27,736 bases of DNA from CAZHCA01 sp964530825 (GCA_964530825.1 CAZHCA010000036.1:1-27736), one strand, 5' to 3'. Shown: positions 15,260 to 23,108, counted from the first letter of the stretch. Notes: generated by a model from the letters alone, not told the origin. Translations and numbers: made by a program.

Positions 15260-17503
15260 TTATCGGATAAGCGTAATAATACCCCGCCGTTGCTCCTCTT
15301 CCCCGCCCAGAGCCATAAACCGGGCAATGTAGGTGTAAACCCCAGGGGGCAAAACATCTCCGGCATTATCTTCCCGGCCGTTCCACCCCTGAGCGGGATC
15401 ATCACTGACAAAGATTTGCTCGCCGTACCGGTTAAATATGATCAGCTCGTAGGCAGTGATGCCAGCAAGGCTGCCAGTGCCGAGAAAAATGTCGTTAAGC
15501 CCATCATCGTTAGGCGTAAAGGCGTTCGGAAATTCAAAATCAATATCCAGAAAAACATCCAGCAACTGTTGGGCCGTATCGGTGCAGCCCGACTGGTTTT
15601 CCACGACCAGGGTAACCAGCTCTTGCTGCGGCTGGGGGAAGACGAAGGCAGGATTCTGCTCGGTAGAAGTGCCCACCGTACCGAACTGCCAAAACCACCG
15701 GATGGCGTCGCTTGAATTATCGGTGAATTCCACCCGCAGCCCCGCACCTTCCTCAACCGGTTCAGTTGCGGTAAAAGCCGCTTCCGGACTGAGGCTCGCC
15801 GTAATGGGCGTAGGCAGCTCGATATCTAAGGCACAGTCTTGTGGCGCTTCTATACGGTAAGCAACGGTATAAATTCCGGATTGGGTGTACGTATGTGAGG
15901 GCACCGGATCTTGGGCAGTACCCCCATCACCGAAATCCCAAAATACGGTATAGCCATTGGGTAATTCGGTAGGAGCACCGGTAAAAGTTACGGTTTCCGG
16001 AACGCAGATTTCCGTAGCGCTAGGCGCAATCATACCCGGTTCAGGTACCGGAAAAAAAGGCACCGGCAACTGAGCCGTATCACTGCAATTCTGGGCTGTA
16101 GTGACTACGAGTTGAACGTCTTGCACCCCGGGATTGGCAAAGAGATAAGCCGGATTCTGTTCGGTCGATTGGCCGCCGTCGCCGAAGGTCCAGGCCCAAT
16201 TCGTGATATCATCTGCCTCGGCCACCGAGGCGTCAAAAAACTGATAGGGTTCGAGCCGGCAAGCATCGCCGGCCGGTGTAAAGTCAGCCGTCACATTGGG
16301 ACGGGTGACTACCTGCACTTCGGCTGTATCGGCGCATTGCGTACCCGGATTGAGCAGCAACCGGCCAGGATAAGTTCCCGGGCCGGGAAATTGCAAGTTC
16401 GGCTGGAAAGCAGTATCGGTCAGGATATTGCCATTGCCGAGGTCGAATTCCCAACGCAGGTCAAAGATATTCTCTTCTCGTACCGACTGATTTTCGATGC
16501 GGATATCGGTAGATCCGCACCGGTCAATAACGAACGTACCGTCGGGTAGTTCGGAATCGGCGTTGATATCAGCTACGACCTCCGAGACGCAGTTGGTCAC
16601 ATTAAAATGGAAGTCCCAGCGCACCTCCCCCATCAGGGTATCCCCGCGGAACTCCTGTACACAAATACCCACCACAAACTGACCTTGGATTAGCGGGCGC
16701 CCTGCAAGAACACCTGCGCCAGGGTCGATCGTCAGATCGGCCGTCGGCCCCAGTGGGCGATCAAAGGAAAAATCGGGCTGCTGGAAGTTAAGCGGATCGT
16801 AGGGCGGTGGGTTGTCGGGATTAGGGCGATCATCGGGCGGTGGCGGAGAGTTAAAGGGTTCGCAAAAAGCATACACCAGACGATCACCGTCAGGGTCGGT
16901 AGCTTCAAAACGGTAACTAAAATCCTCGTCGGCGCACAAAATAAGGGGCGGTACTGTAGAAAATTGAGCCGAGGAATTGCAGGAGCGCTGAGCTTCCGGC
17001 GTCAACTCTAGGGTATAAGTTGCTCCGATATCGCGCGAATCCACCAGGTTGGCAACCGACTCGCTACGGCAACAACGCTGGTAAGTGATAAAATAACTCG
17101 AGTCGATGACGTCCAGGTCGACCTCCAAAGTATAGACTCCCTCCTCTACGCACAGATCACTGGGTACACTTAGACAAGGGTTACCGGGGTTCGGGTCGAA
17201 TTGGGTAACTTCCGGACTAGACAGGAAGAAATTCTCAAAAGGTTGGCGGCCGTTGGGGCTGGGAAAAATTGAAACGGTGGCAGCACCTTGCGAACCCACC
17301 CCATCGAAAGGGATTCCCGTAGCACAGTCGCGGTAGATCTTCATCGTAAACCGGTAAGTACGGCTCCCGCTCGCGGGATCACCATCGGTAAACCCTAGGC
17401 ACTCGTAGGTAATCACCCCGCCGATAATGTGCTCGGCTGCAAGCTGGTGGCTGGCATATATGCCGACAAAAAGGAGCAATGTGCGATAAAATATTTGTCT
17501 CAA
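15260..17503 (-). CDS. PKD-domain secreted protein with T9SS type B sorting domain (paralogue 1)
   Basis: A 747-aa secreted protein with a signal peptide (MRQIFYRTLLLFVGIYASHQLAA). It has the same Cys-rich N-terminal module as its neighbour: HIIGGVITYECLG, KIYRDCATG, LCVEEGVYTLEV, ITYQRCCRSES, ATDPDGDRLVYAFCEPF, GQFVVGICVQEFR. Three PKD domains follow (WTFGDGGQSTEQNPAY; WDFGDGGTAQDPVPSHTY; WQFGTVGTSTEQNPAF). In the third, the GDG core has changed to GTV, so it is diverged. The T9SS-B domain closes the protein (FEFPNAFTPNDDGLNDIF, FNRYGEQIFVS, GWNGRED, ending GIITLIR). The gene is 197 bp upstream of paralogue 2 on the same strand, with a terminator-like hairpin between. Its start faces the Sua5-like gene across a 224-bp divergent region. 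Confidence 0.92.
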   Translation of the reverse strand: MRQIFYRTLLLFVGIYASHQLAAEHIIGGVITYECLGFTDGDPASGSRTYRFTMKIYRDCATGIPFDGVGSQGAATVSIFPSPNGRQPFENFFLSSPEVTQFDPNPGNPCLSVPSDLCVEEGVYTLEVDLDVIDSSYFITYQRCCRSESVANLVDSRDIGATYTLELTPEAQRSCNSSAQFSTVPPLILCADEDFSYRFEATDPDGDRLVYAFCEPFNSPPPPDDRPNPDNPPPYDPLNFQQPDFSFDRPLGPTADLTIDPGAGVLAGRPLIQGQFVVGICVQEFRGDTLMGEVRWDFHFNVTNCVSEVVADINADSELPDGTFVIDRCGSTDIRIENQSVREENIFDLRWEFDLGNGNILTDTAFQPNLQFPGPGTYPGRLLLNPGTQCADTAEVQVVTRPNVTADFTPAGDACRLEPYQFFDASVAEADDITNWAWTFGDGGQSTEQNPAYLFANPGVQDVQLVVTTAQNCSDTAQLPVPFFPVPEPGMIAPSATEICVPETVTFTGAPTELPNGYTVFWDFGDGGTAQDPVPSHTYTQSGIYTVAYRIEAPQDCALDIELPTPITASLSPEAAFTATEPVEEGAGLRVEFTDNSSDAIRWFWQFGTVGTSTEQNPAFVFPQPQQELVTLVVENQSGCTDTAQQLLDVFLDIDFEFPNAFTPNDDGLNDIFLGTGSLAGITAYELIIFNRYGEQIFVSDDPAQGWNGREDNAGDVLPPGVYTYIARFMALGGEEEQRRGIITLIR

Positions 17504-17577
17504 GCCCTACGTTTTTGTGTTTTAGTTCAAAATTGGGCAATAGGCGTTTTCGTGGAAAGTTATTCTTGAGCTATGGT

Positions 17578-17598
17578 TACAAAATTCGCGATTTTGTA
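17578..17598. promoter_or_regulatory. Perfect dyad TACAAAAT-N5-ATTTTGTA in a divergent intergenic region
   Basis: Two perfect 8-bp inverted arms (17578-17585 and 17591-17598) flank TCGCG. The site lies 75 bp from the start of the PKD gene and 130 bp from the Sua5-like gene, where an operator for either would sit. The arms are A/T-rich and no U-tract follows, which fits a dimeric protein-binding site better than a terminator. The binding protein is unknown. Confidence 0.4.
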
Positions 17599-17727
17599 CG
17601 ATGGCGCGAAATTTCCGGGAGGAGCGCCTGCACGGCGAAGAAACGATCAGATCAACAATTATTGCGAGCGCTTGTTTTTCGCACGAACTGCAGGACGGGC
17701 CATTTGCCTGAAAAACATCCCGTGAAT

Positions 17728-18327
17728 ATGAGCACTTTTACCAAAGAAACCAATGCCATGGTCCAGCAGGAAGATTTAAACAGGGCCGTTAAAGCACTTG
17801 AACAAGAAGGCATTATTGTACACCCTACCGATACCGTTTGGAGCATTGGATGCCATGCGCTCGACCGCACTGCCGTGGCGCGCATGCTAAACCTAAAACG
17901 GGCGAACGGACTGGAAAATTTTGAGGTGCTGGTGAATTCACTGGAAATGTTAAAAGACTACATTCCATTCATCCACCCCCGACTGGAAACCCTGCTCTCT
18001 TATCACTTGCGCCCGCTGACGGTCATCTTCGACCACGCCTCCGGACTTCCCGCAGAACTTTTCCTACCAGATGGATCAGTGGCCATTAGGTTAATCCATG
18101 ACCGGTTTTGCAAAGTTCTGATCGATGATATAGGAGCGCCCCTACTGTCTTCACCCGCTACGTTTCAGCCCGGGCACATCCCGACTACCTTCGGAGCAGT
18201 AAGCTCGGCGGTTTTGGAAAAAGCGGATTACGTCGTCAAGCACCGTCAAATGGAGAAAGAGCCTGGCGAACTATCCGTCATGGTCCGGCTTTCTGAACGG
18301 GAGGAATTGATTTTTCTAAGGGAGTAA
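17728..18327 (+). CDS. Sua5/YciO/YrdC-family protein with altered active-site motifs
   Basis: A 199-aa protein with the YrdC fold. Family members make threonylcarbamoyl-AMP for the tRNA t6A modification, or are uncharacterised YciO-like proteins. The fold is recognisable from IIVHPTDTVWSIGCHA (29-44), LRPLTVIFDHASGLPAELF (94-112), DGSVAIRL (115-122), GAPLLSS (136-142) and the PTTF stretch (152-155). Three conserved motifs differ: the KxRxxxK segment reads KRANGLE (57-63), the SxN motif reads PAT (143-145), and the terminal PS[ST]I segment reads LSVM (182-185). A catalytically altered or repurposed paralogue is therefore likely. The ATG at 17728 is chosen because an earlier in-frame ATG (17479) overlaps the divergent PKD gene and adds 83 residues unlike the family; 17758 is another option. 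The gene ends 19 bp before the convergent S41 peptidase gene. Confidence 0.8.
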   Translation: MSTFTKETNAMVQQEDLNRAVKALEQEGIIVHPTDTVWSIGCHALDRTAVARMLNLKRANGLENFEVLVNSLEMLKDYIPFIHPRLETLLSYHLRPLTVIFDHASGLPAELFLPDGSVAIRLIHDRFCKVLIDDIGAPLLSSPATFQPGHIPTTFGAVSSAVLEKADYVVKHRQMEKEPGELSVMVRLSEREELIFLRE

Positions 18328-18346
18328 GTGGAGAGCAGTCTAGAGG

Positions 18347-20002
18347 TTATTTGTAGGTCTGCTGATATTCAGAGATGGGCTTAGAGCTGCGCAATACATC
18401 AAGTGCCGTTTGTATCATCTCATCTTGTTGATGCATAACTTCGTAGAAAACCGGATCTCCAAATTGGAGTTTTGCCAACTGAGCAATGATCTGATGGCGG
18501 ATTTTCGGCCGGTATTCTGACCAACGGTCCTCGTCTATGCGCAATCCATTATTTTCCACATAGGCTATGAATTGGTCGATCAGGTCCTCGTCGTTACGCA
18601 GCGTCCTTAAAAAGCGGTCATGCGGTATTGCGTTCAGTTTTTCCGTCGATGTGGTTTGATAGCGGAAAGCAAAACCAGCAACAAGATTGCGCAAATCACT
18701 GAAATAGGTGTCGAGCTCCGTTGTATCCAGCGGGACGAAGACATCGGGGATAATTCCGCCACCTCCGTAGACCAGCCGGCCACTGGAAGTGTAAAAACGA
18801 GTGGAATCCTGGATTGTAATATGCTTAGGGGAAAGCAACTCCCCGGATTCATAGCGCGTATTAAAATCTTCATTGTAATCGTGATGGTCATAAGGCTTCT
18901 GGATAGACCGGCCGGAGGGCGTAAAATAGCGCGCAACGGTGAGTCGCAACGCGGAACCGTCGCTGAGGCGGTACTGTTCCTGGACTAATCCCTTCCCGAA
19001 CGACCGCCTGCCAACGATAATTCCCCGATCGTGGTCTTGGATAGCCCCAGCCAGGATCTCACTGGCCGATGCCGAACCTTCGTCTATGATCACTACAATG
19101 TCATCCACATTAAACAAGGCGCGCCCGCTAGTTTTGTATTCGGTAAGGTTCACATTTTCACCCTCGTAGTATACCAGCAGTTTCCCTTTGGCAGAAAACA
19201 ATTGACTGAGCATATTGGTCGCCTTTTGTAAATAACCACCTGGATTATGACGCAAGTCGATCACCAAATCCTGCATATCTTCTTCATTCACCAAGCGTTC
19301 CAGTTCGGCGATAAACTCTTGGTCGGTAGATGCCGTAAAGCGACTGACTTTGATGTACCCCGTCTTATCGTCGAGCATATAAGCCGATTCAACCGAATGA
19401 ATGGGAATTTCCGCTCTCGTGATGGTGTAGTTGCGGATCTCTTGACCGGGCTTGCGCAAGACGCCGATTCGAACCTCCGTACCTTTTTCACCGCGCAGCA
19501 AATTGATTACATCGCGATTCCCCAGCTCTTTACCCGCAATAACAGAATCCTCTACGCTGATGATCATGTCGCCGGCCCGAATGCCTGCCGCATCGGAAGG
19601 CCCGCCAGCCAATGGAGCCACCACTAGTACGGTGTCATCAAGAATCATGAACTCAACACCAATCCCATCGAAATTCCCCTCCAGTTGCTCATTGACTTCG
19701 CGCAGCTTCTCTGCCGGAATGTAAGAAGAATGGGGATCGAGTTGCTGCAGTATGCTATTGATTGCTTCTTCAACAAGTTGCTCGCGGTCGATATCATCCA
19801 CGTATTTAGCCTCTACGTACCGGATAAGTTCTTCGATCTGTCCCCGCCCGATGTCACCTTCCACGCCTGCCTCTTGAATAATAACAGCTGGCGTCTCGGA
19901 CTGAATGCGCATGCCGATTAGAACCCCGCAGACCAGGACTGTTGCCAGTAGCAGGGGAAGCCAAATTTGCCAGGTAGGCGTTTTCGATTGTCCTTGTTGC
20001 AT
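18347..20002 (-). CDS. S41-family C-terminal processing peptidase (CtpA/Prc-like)
   Basis: A 551-aa membrane-anchored periplasmic serine protease that cleaves near the C-termini of exported proteins. It has one N-terminal membrane anchor (about 11-30), a helical region (LDPHSSYIP, 89-96), a PDZ domain (about 105-195; GIGVEFM, PSDAAGIRAGDMIISVED) and the S41 core (GYIKVSRF, DLRHNPGGYL, 215-258). The Ser-Lys dyad is Ser312 in EGSASASEI and Lys337 in SFGKG, 25 residues apart as in the family. The C-terminal ~130 aa are helical and charged. The ATG at 20002 gives the anchor a proper position. The gene is convergent with the Sua5-like gene. Substrates are unknown. Confidence 0.95.
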   Translation of the reverse strand: MQQGQSKTPTWQIWLPLLLATVLVCGVLIGMRIQSETPAVIIQEAGVEGDIGRGQIEELIRYVEAKYVDDIDREQLVEEAINSILQQLDPHSSYIPAEKLREVNEQLEGNFDGIGVEFMILDDTVLVVAPLAGGPSDAAGIRAGDMIISVEDSVIAGKELGNRDVINLLRGEKGTEVRIGVLRKPGQEIRNYTITRAEIPIHSVESAYMLDDKTGYIKVSRFTASTDQEFIAELERLVNEEDMQDLVIDLRHNPGGYLQKATNMLSQLFSAKGKLLVYYEGENVNLTEYKTSGRALFNVDDIVVIIDEGSASASEILAGAIQDHDRGIIVGRRSFGKGLVQEQYRLSDGSALRLTVARYFTPSGRSIQKPYDHHDYNEDFNTRYESGELLSPKHITIQDSTRFYTSSGRLVYGGGGIIPDVFVPLDTTELDTYFSDLRNLVAGFAFRYQTTSTEKLNAIPHDRFLRTLRNDEDLIDQFIAYVENNGLRIDEDRWSEYRPKIRHQIIAQLAKLQFGDPVFYEVMHQQDEMIQTALDVLRSSKPISEYQQTYK

Positions 20003-20387
20003 TATTTTCTTAGTCGCTTGAGGATAGAGAAGAAATTTTTGGCGATGAGCATGGGTAATACAATAAAGTCCCTGTAAATGTTCCCAAAAAACGACAGTTT
20101 CTCTAAGTTAGAAAAGCGCATTGGGCCCGTTTGCCAAATTTTTTGCCGGCATATCCCTGTACTCATCCGGTTCTTTTCGGCAATTAGCTTGCGTCGAAAT
20201 CTTTACCGCTTGTTCTTTCTCTATTGTAAGACGCTCGGGACAAGTTTAGTTCAACCGGCCGAAAATGCAGAACATCTTTGCACTGAACAGCCCTTAAATT
20301 TGCAATTTTTTTCAATAGCTTAGCGAAAAATTGTTGATCCTTTAATTTACGGCCTCAGAAGATCTATTCTGATTAAACCTTTTGAAA
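20003..20387. other. Divergent intergenic region, S41 peptidase / Lrp regulator
   Basis: This 385-bp stretch has no credible gene. A short reading frame (20078-20323, plus strand) is Phe/Arg-rich, has no family resemblance and is rejected. For the plus-strand Lrp gene, TAAATTTG (20295-20302) is an exact -7 match. CATCTTTG (20273-20280) is a one-mismatch alternative. Neither has a TTG at 17-23 bp upstream. The region is notably T-rich on the plus strand just before the Lrp gene. Confidence 0.5.
20295..20302 (+). promoter_or_regulatory. Candidate -7 box for the Lrp/AsnC regulator gene
   Basis: TAAATTTG matches TAnnTTTG exactly and would give a leader of roughly 80 nt. The nearest upstream TTTG (20277-20280) is only 14 bp away, shorter than the expected spacing, so the assignment is tentative. 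Confidence 0.35.
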
Positions 20388-20888
20388 ATGACTAAGCCCT
20401 ACGAACTGGATAAACTAGACAAGCAAATCCTTTCCATTTTAATGCGTAATGCCAAGATACCCTACACCGAGATTGCCAAAAAGCTATACGTCTCGGGAGG
20501 CACCATTCACGTGCGCATGAAGAAACTGGAAGACGCCGGGATTGTAATTGGCTACAGCCTGCAGGTTGATGAAAGCAAACTGGGGTATGACATTATGGCT
20601 TTTTTAGGTATTTACCTGGATAAAAGCTCCCTATACGACGATGTAGCCGCCGAATTACAGGCCATCCCAGAGATCACCGGGGCCAACTACACGACCGGAT
20701 TATACAATATATTTGCGCGTATCGTCTGTCGCGACACCGGTCACTTGCGGGAGGTACTCCATGATAAGATCCAAAAAATTCCCGGCATCCAGCGCACCGA
20801 GACCTTCATTTCCCTACAGGAAAGTATCAATCGCCCCCTAGATATTGTCGACAATGATGAAGATAAGGTAACAATGGACGAAAGCTAG
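20388..20888 (+). CDS. Lrp/AsnC-family transcriptional regulator
   Basis: A 166-aa DNA-binding regulator that responds to amino acids or related ligands as oligomers. Residues about 8-60 form the AsnC helix-turn-helix (LDKLDKQILSILMRNAKIPY, TEIAKKLYVSGGTIHVRMKKLEDAGII). About 68-145 is the RAM/ligand-binding domain (GYDIMAFLGIYL, ITGANYTTGLYNIFARIVC, KIPGIQRTETFISL). The final ~15 residues are an acidic tail (DNDEDKVTMDES). The ATG at 20388 is preferred over an in-frame TTG at 20382. The gene ends just before a terminator shared with the convergent sigma factor gene. The effector and regulon cannot be read from the sequence. Confidence 0.93.
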   Translation: MTKPYELDKLDKQILSILMRNAKIPYTEIAKKLYVSGGTIHVRMKKLEDAGIVIGYSLQVDESKLGYDIMAFLGIYLDKSSLYDDVAAELQAIPEITGANYTTGLYNIFARIVCRDTGHLREVLHDKIQKIPGIQRTETFISLQESINRPLDIVDNDEDKVTMDES

Positions 20889-20895
20889 CGGCCAT

Positions 20896-20936
20896 AAAAA
20901 AGACCCTTCTGCAAAGCTACAGAAAGGGCCTTTTTC
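20896..20936. terminator. Bidirectional intrinsic terminator between the Lrp gene and the sigma factor gene
   Basis: The stem AAAAAG-a-CCCTTCTG pairs with CAG-a-AAGGG-c-CTTTTT (20897-20911 with 20920-20935). There is one A/C mismatch and one bulged A, and the loop is CAAAGCTA. A-run and T-run flanks give a U-tract on both strands, fitting two convergent genes. Confidence 0.85.
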
Positions 20937-20960
20937 CGATTATACAAAGGAGTCAAGTCT

Positions 20961-21830
20961 TTAGAACCCGAGATAGGTTTTTAGCAATTTGCTCCGGTTA
21001 GCCGAGCGCAACTTGTTGATAGCTTTATCTTTGATCTGTCGAACCCGCTCACGGGTTAAGCCGAATTTCTCTCCGATATCTTCCAGTGACATAGGATGTT
21101 CGACACCGATGCCGAAGTACAGCTTGATCACATCACACTGGCGTTCGGTTAACGTACTTAGAGAGCGTTCAATTTCCTGGCGTAAGGACTCATTGTAATC
21201 CAGTTCCTGATCGGTTTCCGGAGTACTGGAATTCTCCAGTACATCGAGCAGGGAGTTATCCTCCCCTTCTACGAAAGGAGCATCCATGGATACGTGTCGG
21301 GCGGCTACCCCCAGCGTCGTCTCTACTTCTTCGGTGGGGATTTCAAGGATATCGGCCAACTCGTCAGAGCTCGGCTCGCGTTCGTACTCCTGCTCGAGTT
21401 CGGAAAATGCCTTGTTAATTTTATTGAGTGAGCCTACCTTATTAAGTGGTAGGCGGACAATGCGCGATTGCTCGGCCAAAGCCTGGAGAATGGACTGGCG
21501 TATCCACCATACGGCGTAGGAAATAAATTTGAAACCGCGGGTTTCGTCGAACCGCTGGGCTGCTTTAATTAGGCCGAGATTCCCTTCGTTGATAAGATCA
21601 CTTAGGGAAAGGCCCTGGTTTTGATACTGTTTGGCTACGGAAACGACGAAGCGAAGATTGGCTTTGGTTAACTTTTCCAGGGCTTCCTGGTCACCCTGCT
21701 TAATGCGTTTGGCGAGTTCAACTTCTTCTTCCGGTGTGAGTAGGTCAACTTTTCCAATTTCCTGTAAATACTTCTCTAAAGACTGGCTCTCTCTGTTGGT
21801 TATAGACTTTGTGATCTTAAGCTGTCTCAT
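20961..21830 (-). CDS. rpoD: Primary RNA polymerase sigma factor (RpoD/SigA)
   Basis: A 289-aa housekeeping sigma-70 factor that directs RNA polymerase to TAnnTTTG-type promoters. It contains region 1.2 (about 17-48, LEKYLQEIGKVDLLTPEEE), region 2 (about 50-125, LRFVVSVAKQYQNQGLSL, DLINEGNLGLIKAAQRFDE, GFKFISYAVWWIRQSI), region 3 (about 130-210, RLPLNKVGSLNKI) and region 4 with its HTH (about 225-285, LTERQCDVIKLYFG, MSLEDIGEKFGLTRERVRQI). Region 1.1 is absent, as is normal in Bacteroidota, so the length is standard. The gene is monocistronic: its promoter is at 21995-22025 and its terminator is shared with the Lrp gene. Confidence 0.97.
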   Translation of the reverse strand: MRQLKITKSITNRESQSLEKYLQEIGKVDLLTPEEEVELAKRIKQGDQEALEKLTKANLRFVVSVAKQYQNQGLSLSDLINEGNLGLIKAAQRFDETRGFKFISYAVWWIRQSILQALAEQSRIVRLPLNKVGSLNKINKAFSELEQEYEREPSSDELADILEIPTEEVETTLGVAARHVSMDAPFVEGEDNSLLDVLENSSTPETDQELDYNESLRQEIERSLSTLTERQCDVIKLYFGIGVEHPMSLEDIGEKFGLTRERVRQIKDKAINKLRSANRSKLLKTYLGF

Positions 21831-22213
21831 GTATTATCACTTTTGTTAATTTCAATATCCATTAGGGTCGGGGCAGTGCTTGGGTTCTTAGGTGGGATAT
21901 GTTCAGGGATGATAGCAGGCGGGGGGAGACCTTCATAGAATTGTTGCGTTTTAGGAATATCTCCCGTTGTTTTAGTGATCTCATTTACAGCACACAAAAA
22001 TAACCGAATTCACAATTACAGTCAAGCTTTTGTTAACAATCGGATAAGATAGGGGGTATGGGAGATCCCTGCTGTTTGGAAAATTCCCGATTTTATCCTT
22101 TATTGTCAGAATTCCAACACCGCCTCGGAAGAGCTTAGCATGCGCAGACTAGTTAACCTGAGGTGCGCTGAATCTCGCTAGCGATGAGAAGGCGCTGATA
22201 ATCCGTTTTCCTT
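21831..22213. other. Divergent intergenic region, rpoD / START-like gene
   Basis: This 383-bp gap has no credible gene. It holds the rpoD promoter (21995-22025) and a rpoD leader of about 155 nt. Nearer the START-like gene, the 10-bp palindrome TCGCTAGCGA (22175-22184) is flanked by two copies of GCGCTGA (22165-22171 and 22192-22198). No TAnnTTTG match is seen before the START-like gene, so its promoter is not located. Confidence 0.5.
21995..22025 (-). promoter_or_regulatory. Promoter of rpoD: TTG-N20-TATTTTTG
   Basis: Read on the minus strand, TTG (22025-22023) is followed after 20 bp by TATTTTTG (22002-21995). The -7 is an exact TAnnTTTG match and the spacing lies inside the 17-23 bp range reported for Bacteroidota. 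It is the only two-element promoter match found in this window. The sigma factor it drives is the one expected to recognise it, so self-transcription is implied. Confidence 0.65.
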
Positions 22214-22594
22214 ATGGAAAGAGTAAAATTACAGCTCGAGTACTTATTCAAAGCCTCGCCCATCATCCTATACCAATTCCTTACCACCCCTTCTTGTCTC
22301 ATTAGATGGTTCTGTGATCAAGTAGACATACAAGGAGACCGCTATACCTTTTACTGGGGCGACTCGGATGAAGTAGCCGACGTACTCGAAGAAGTAGAAA
22401 ACGAACGGATTCGTTTTGTCTGGGAGGATGCCGAAAGCGATGACGAATTCCTGCAGTTTGATATCAGCAGCTCTCCCGTAACCGGCGAAACCATCATGAC
22501 CATCACCGACTTTTGCGATGCCTACGAACGCGAAGACCAAATCCAATACTGGGAAAACCAAATGAGTCAGCTGCGCAAAGAAACCGGTGGTTAA
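22214..22594 (+). CDS. START-like domain protein (Bacteroidota family)
   Basis: A 126-aa small helix-grip (START/SRPBCC-type) protein. It starts with the usual beta-strand and helix (VKLQLEYLFKASPIILYQFLTTPSCLIRWFCDQVDI), followed by antiparallel strands (YTFYWGDSDEVADVLEEVENERIRFVWED, LQFDISSSPVTGETIMTITDFCD) and a C-terminal helix (QIQYWENQMSQLRKETGG). The fold normally binds a hydrophobic ligand or acts as a chaperone; the ligand here is unknown. There is no signal peptide. It is short and acidic. Its TAA stop (22592-22594) overlaps the TAA of the convergent small membrane protein gene by 3 nt. Confidence 0.85.
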   Translation: MERVKLQLEYLFKASPIILYQFLTTPSCLIRWFCDQVDIQGDRYTFYWGDSDEVADVLEEVENERIRFVWEDAESDDEFLQFDISSSPVTGETIMTITDFCDAYEREDQIQYWENQMSQLRKETGG

Positions 22595-22983
22595 AGGTAG
22601 TCGAACAGGGCAATGAGCATAAATACAATGCCACCCAGCGCCAAAATCGCGGCAATCACATTGAAAAAGCCGGTCAAGATTCCAATGGCCGCAATAATGG
22701 CGATGGCCAGAGCGGCCAGCAACAAAATCACACCAAAGCGGAATAGACCGTCATCCCATATTGACTTCCCTTTACCGCGCAGCTTTTCCGCCCGTTTCTC
22801 CAGGCGTTGCTGCCAACGTTCGGCGCGTTTAGCTTGCCGGCGTTGTTTGCGCAACTGTTTCTTAGTCCATACCGCCTCGGCCGCCGGAACTTCCGCGTCG
22901 GTACGTACCGCTGCTGGAGAAGGAACCGGGGTCAGACTCCACAGCAAACTGGTAACGAATAGAAGGAACAATAGCTTGGGCAT
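22591..22983 (-). CDS. Small exported membrane protein of unknown function
   Basis: A 130-aa protein with an N-terminal signal peptide (about 1-24, MPKLLFLLFVTSLLWSLTPV). A strongly basic helical stretch follows (about 41-73, KKQLRKQRRQAKRAERWQQR, then EKRAEKLRGKGK), then two closely spaced hydrophobic segments (about 81-104 and 107-128) rich in Ile, Ala and Leu. It ends LIALFDYL. The layout suggests an inner-membrane hairpin with a basic periplasmic segment. Similar small proteins are common in Bacteroidota, but I know no function. It is convergent with the START-like gene with overlapping stop codons. Confidence 0.75.
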   Translation of the reverse strand: MPKLLFLLFVTSLLWSLTPVPSPAAVRTDAEVPAAEAVWTKKQLRKQRRQAKRAERWQQRLEKRAEKLRGKGKSIWDDGLFRFGVILLLAALAIAIIAAIGILTGFFNVIAAILALGGIVFMLIALFDYL

Positions 22984-23091
22984 AGACCTGGAATTTTAGT
23001 TTTTATTAAAACGCAGATGCTAAGATAGTGATTGCATTGGTCCTTGGGTGATGCAGGCCAAACATTGTCACCCCTACGGTTCCAGCAAAAA

Positions 23092-23108
23092 AGTGATTTT
23101 TCATCACT
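23092..23108. promoter_or_regulatory. Short dyad AGTGAT-N5-ATCACT upstream of the nuclease gene
   Basis: Perfect 6-bp inverted arms (23092-23097 and 23103-23108) flank TTTTC, 44 bp before the chosen ATG of the nuclease gene. It could be an operator. Such a short dyad is also expected by chance, so support is weak. Confidence 0.25.

Noticed and set aside
17479..17727. N-terminal extension of the Sua5-like frame
   Set aside because: It overlaps the divergent PKD gene start, covers the dyad at 17578-17598, and its residues do not resemble the family; the start at 17728 fits better.
20078..20323. 81-codon open frame in the gap before the Lrp gene
   Set aside because: Rich in Phe, Arg and Cys with no domain pattern. 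It runs through likely promoter sequence, including the -7 candidates, so it is most likely chance.
23046..23073. Inverted repeat GGGTGA ... TCACCC upstream of the nuclease gene
   Set aside because: Only 6 bp arms with a 16-nt loop and no U-tract; too weak to call.
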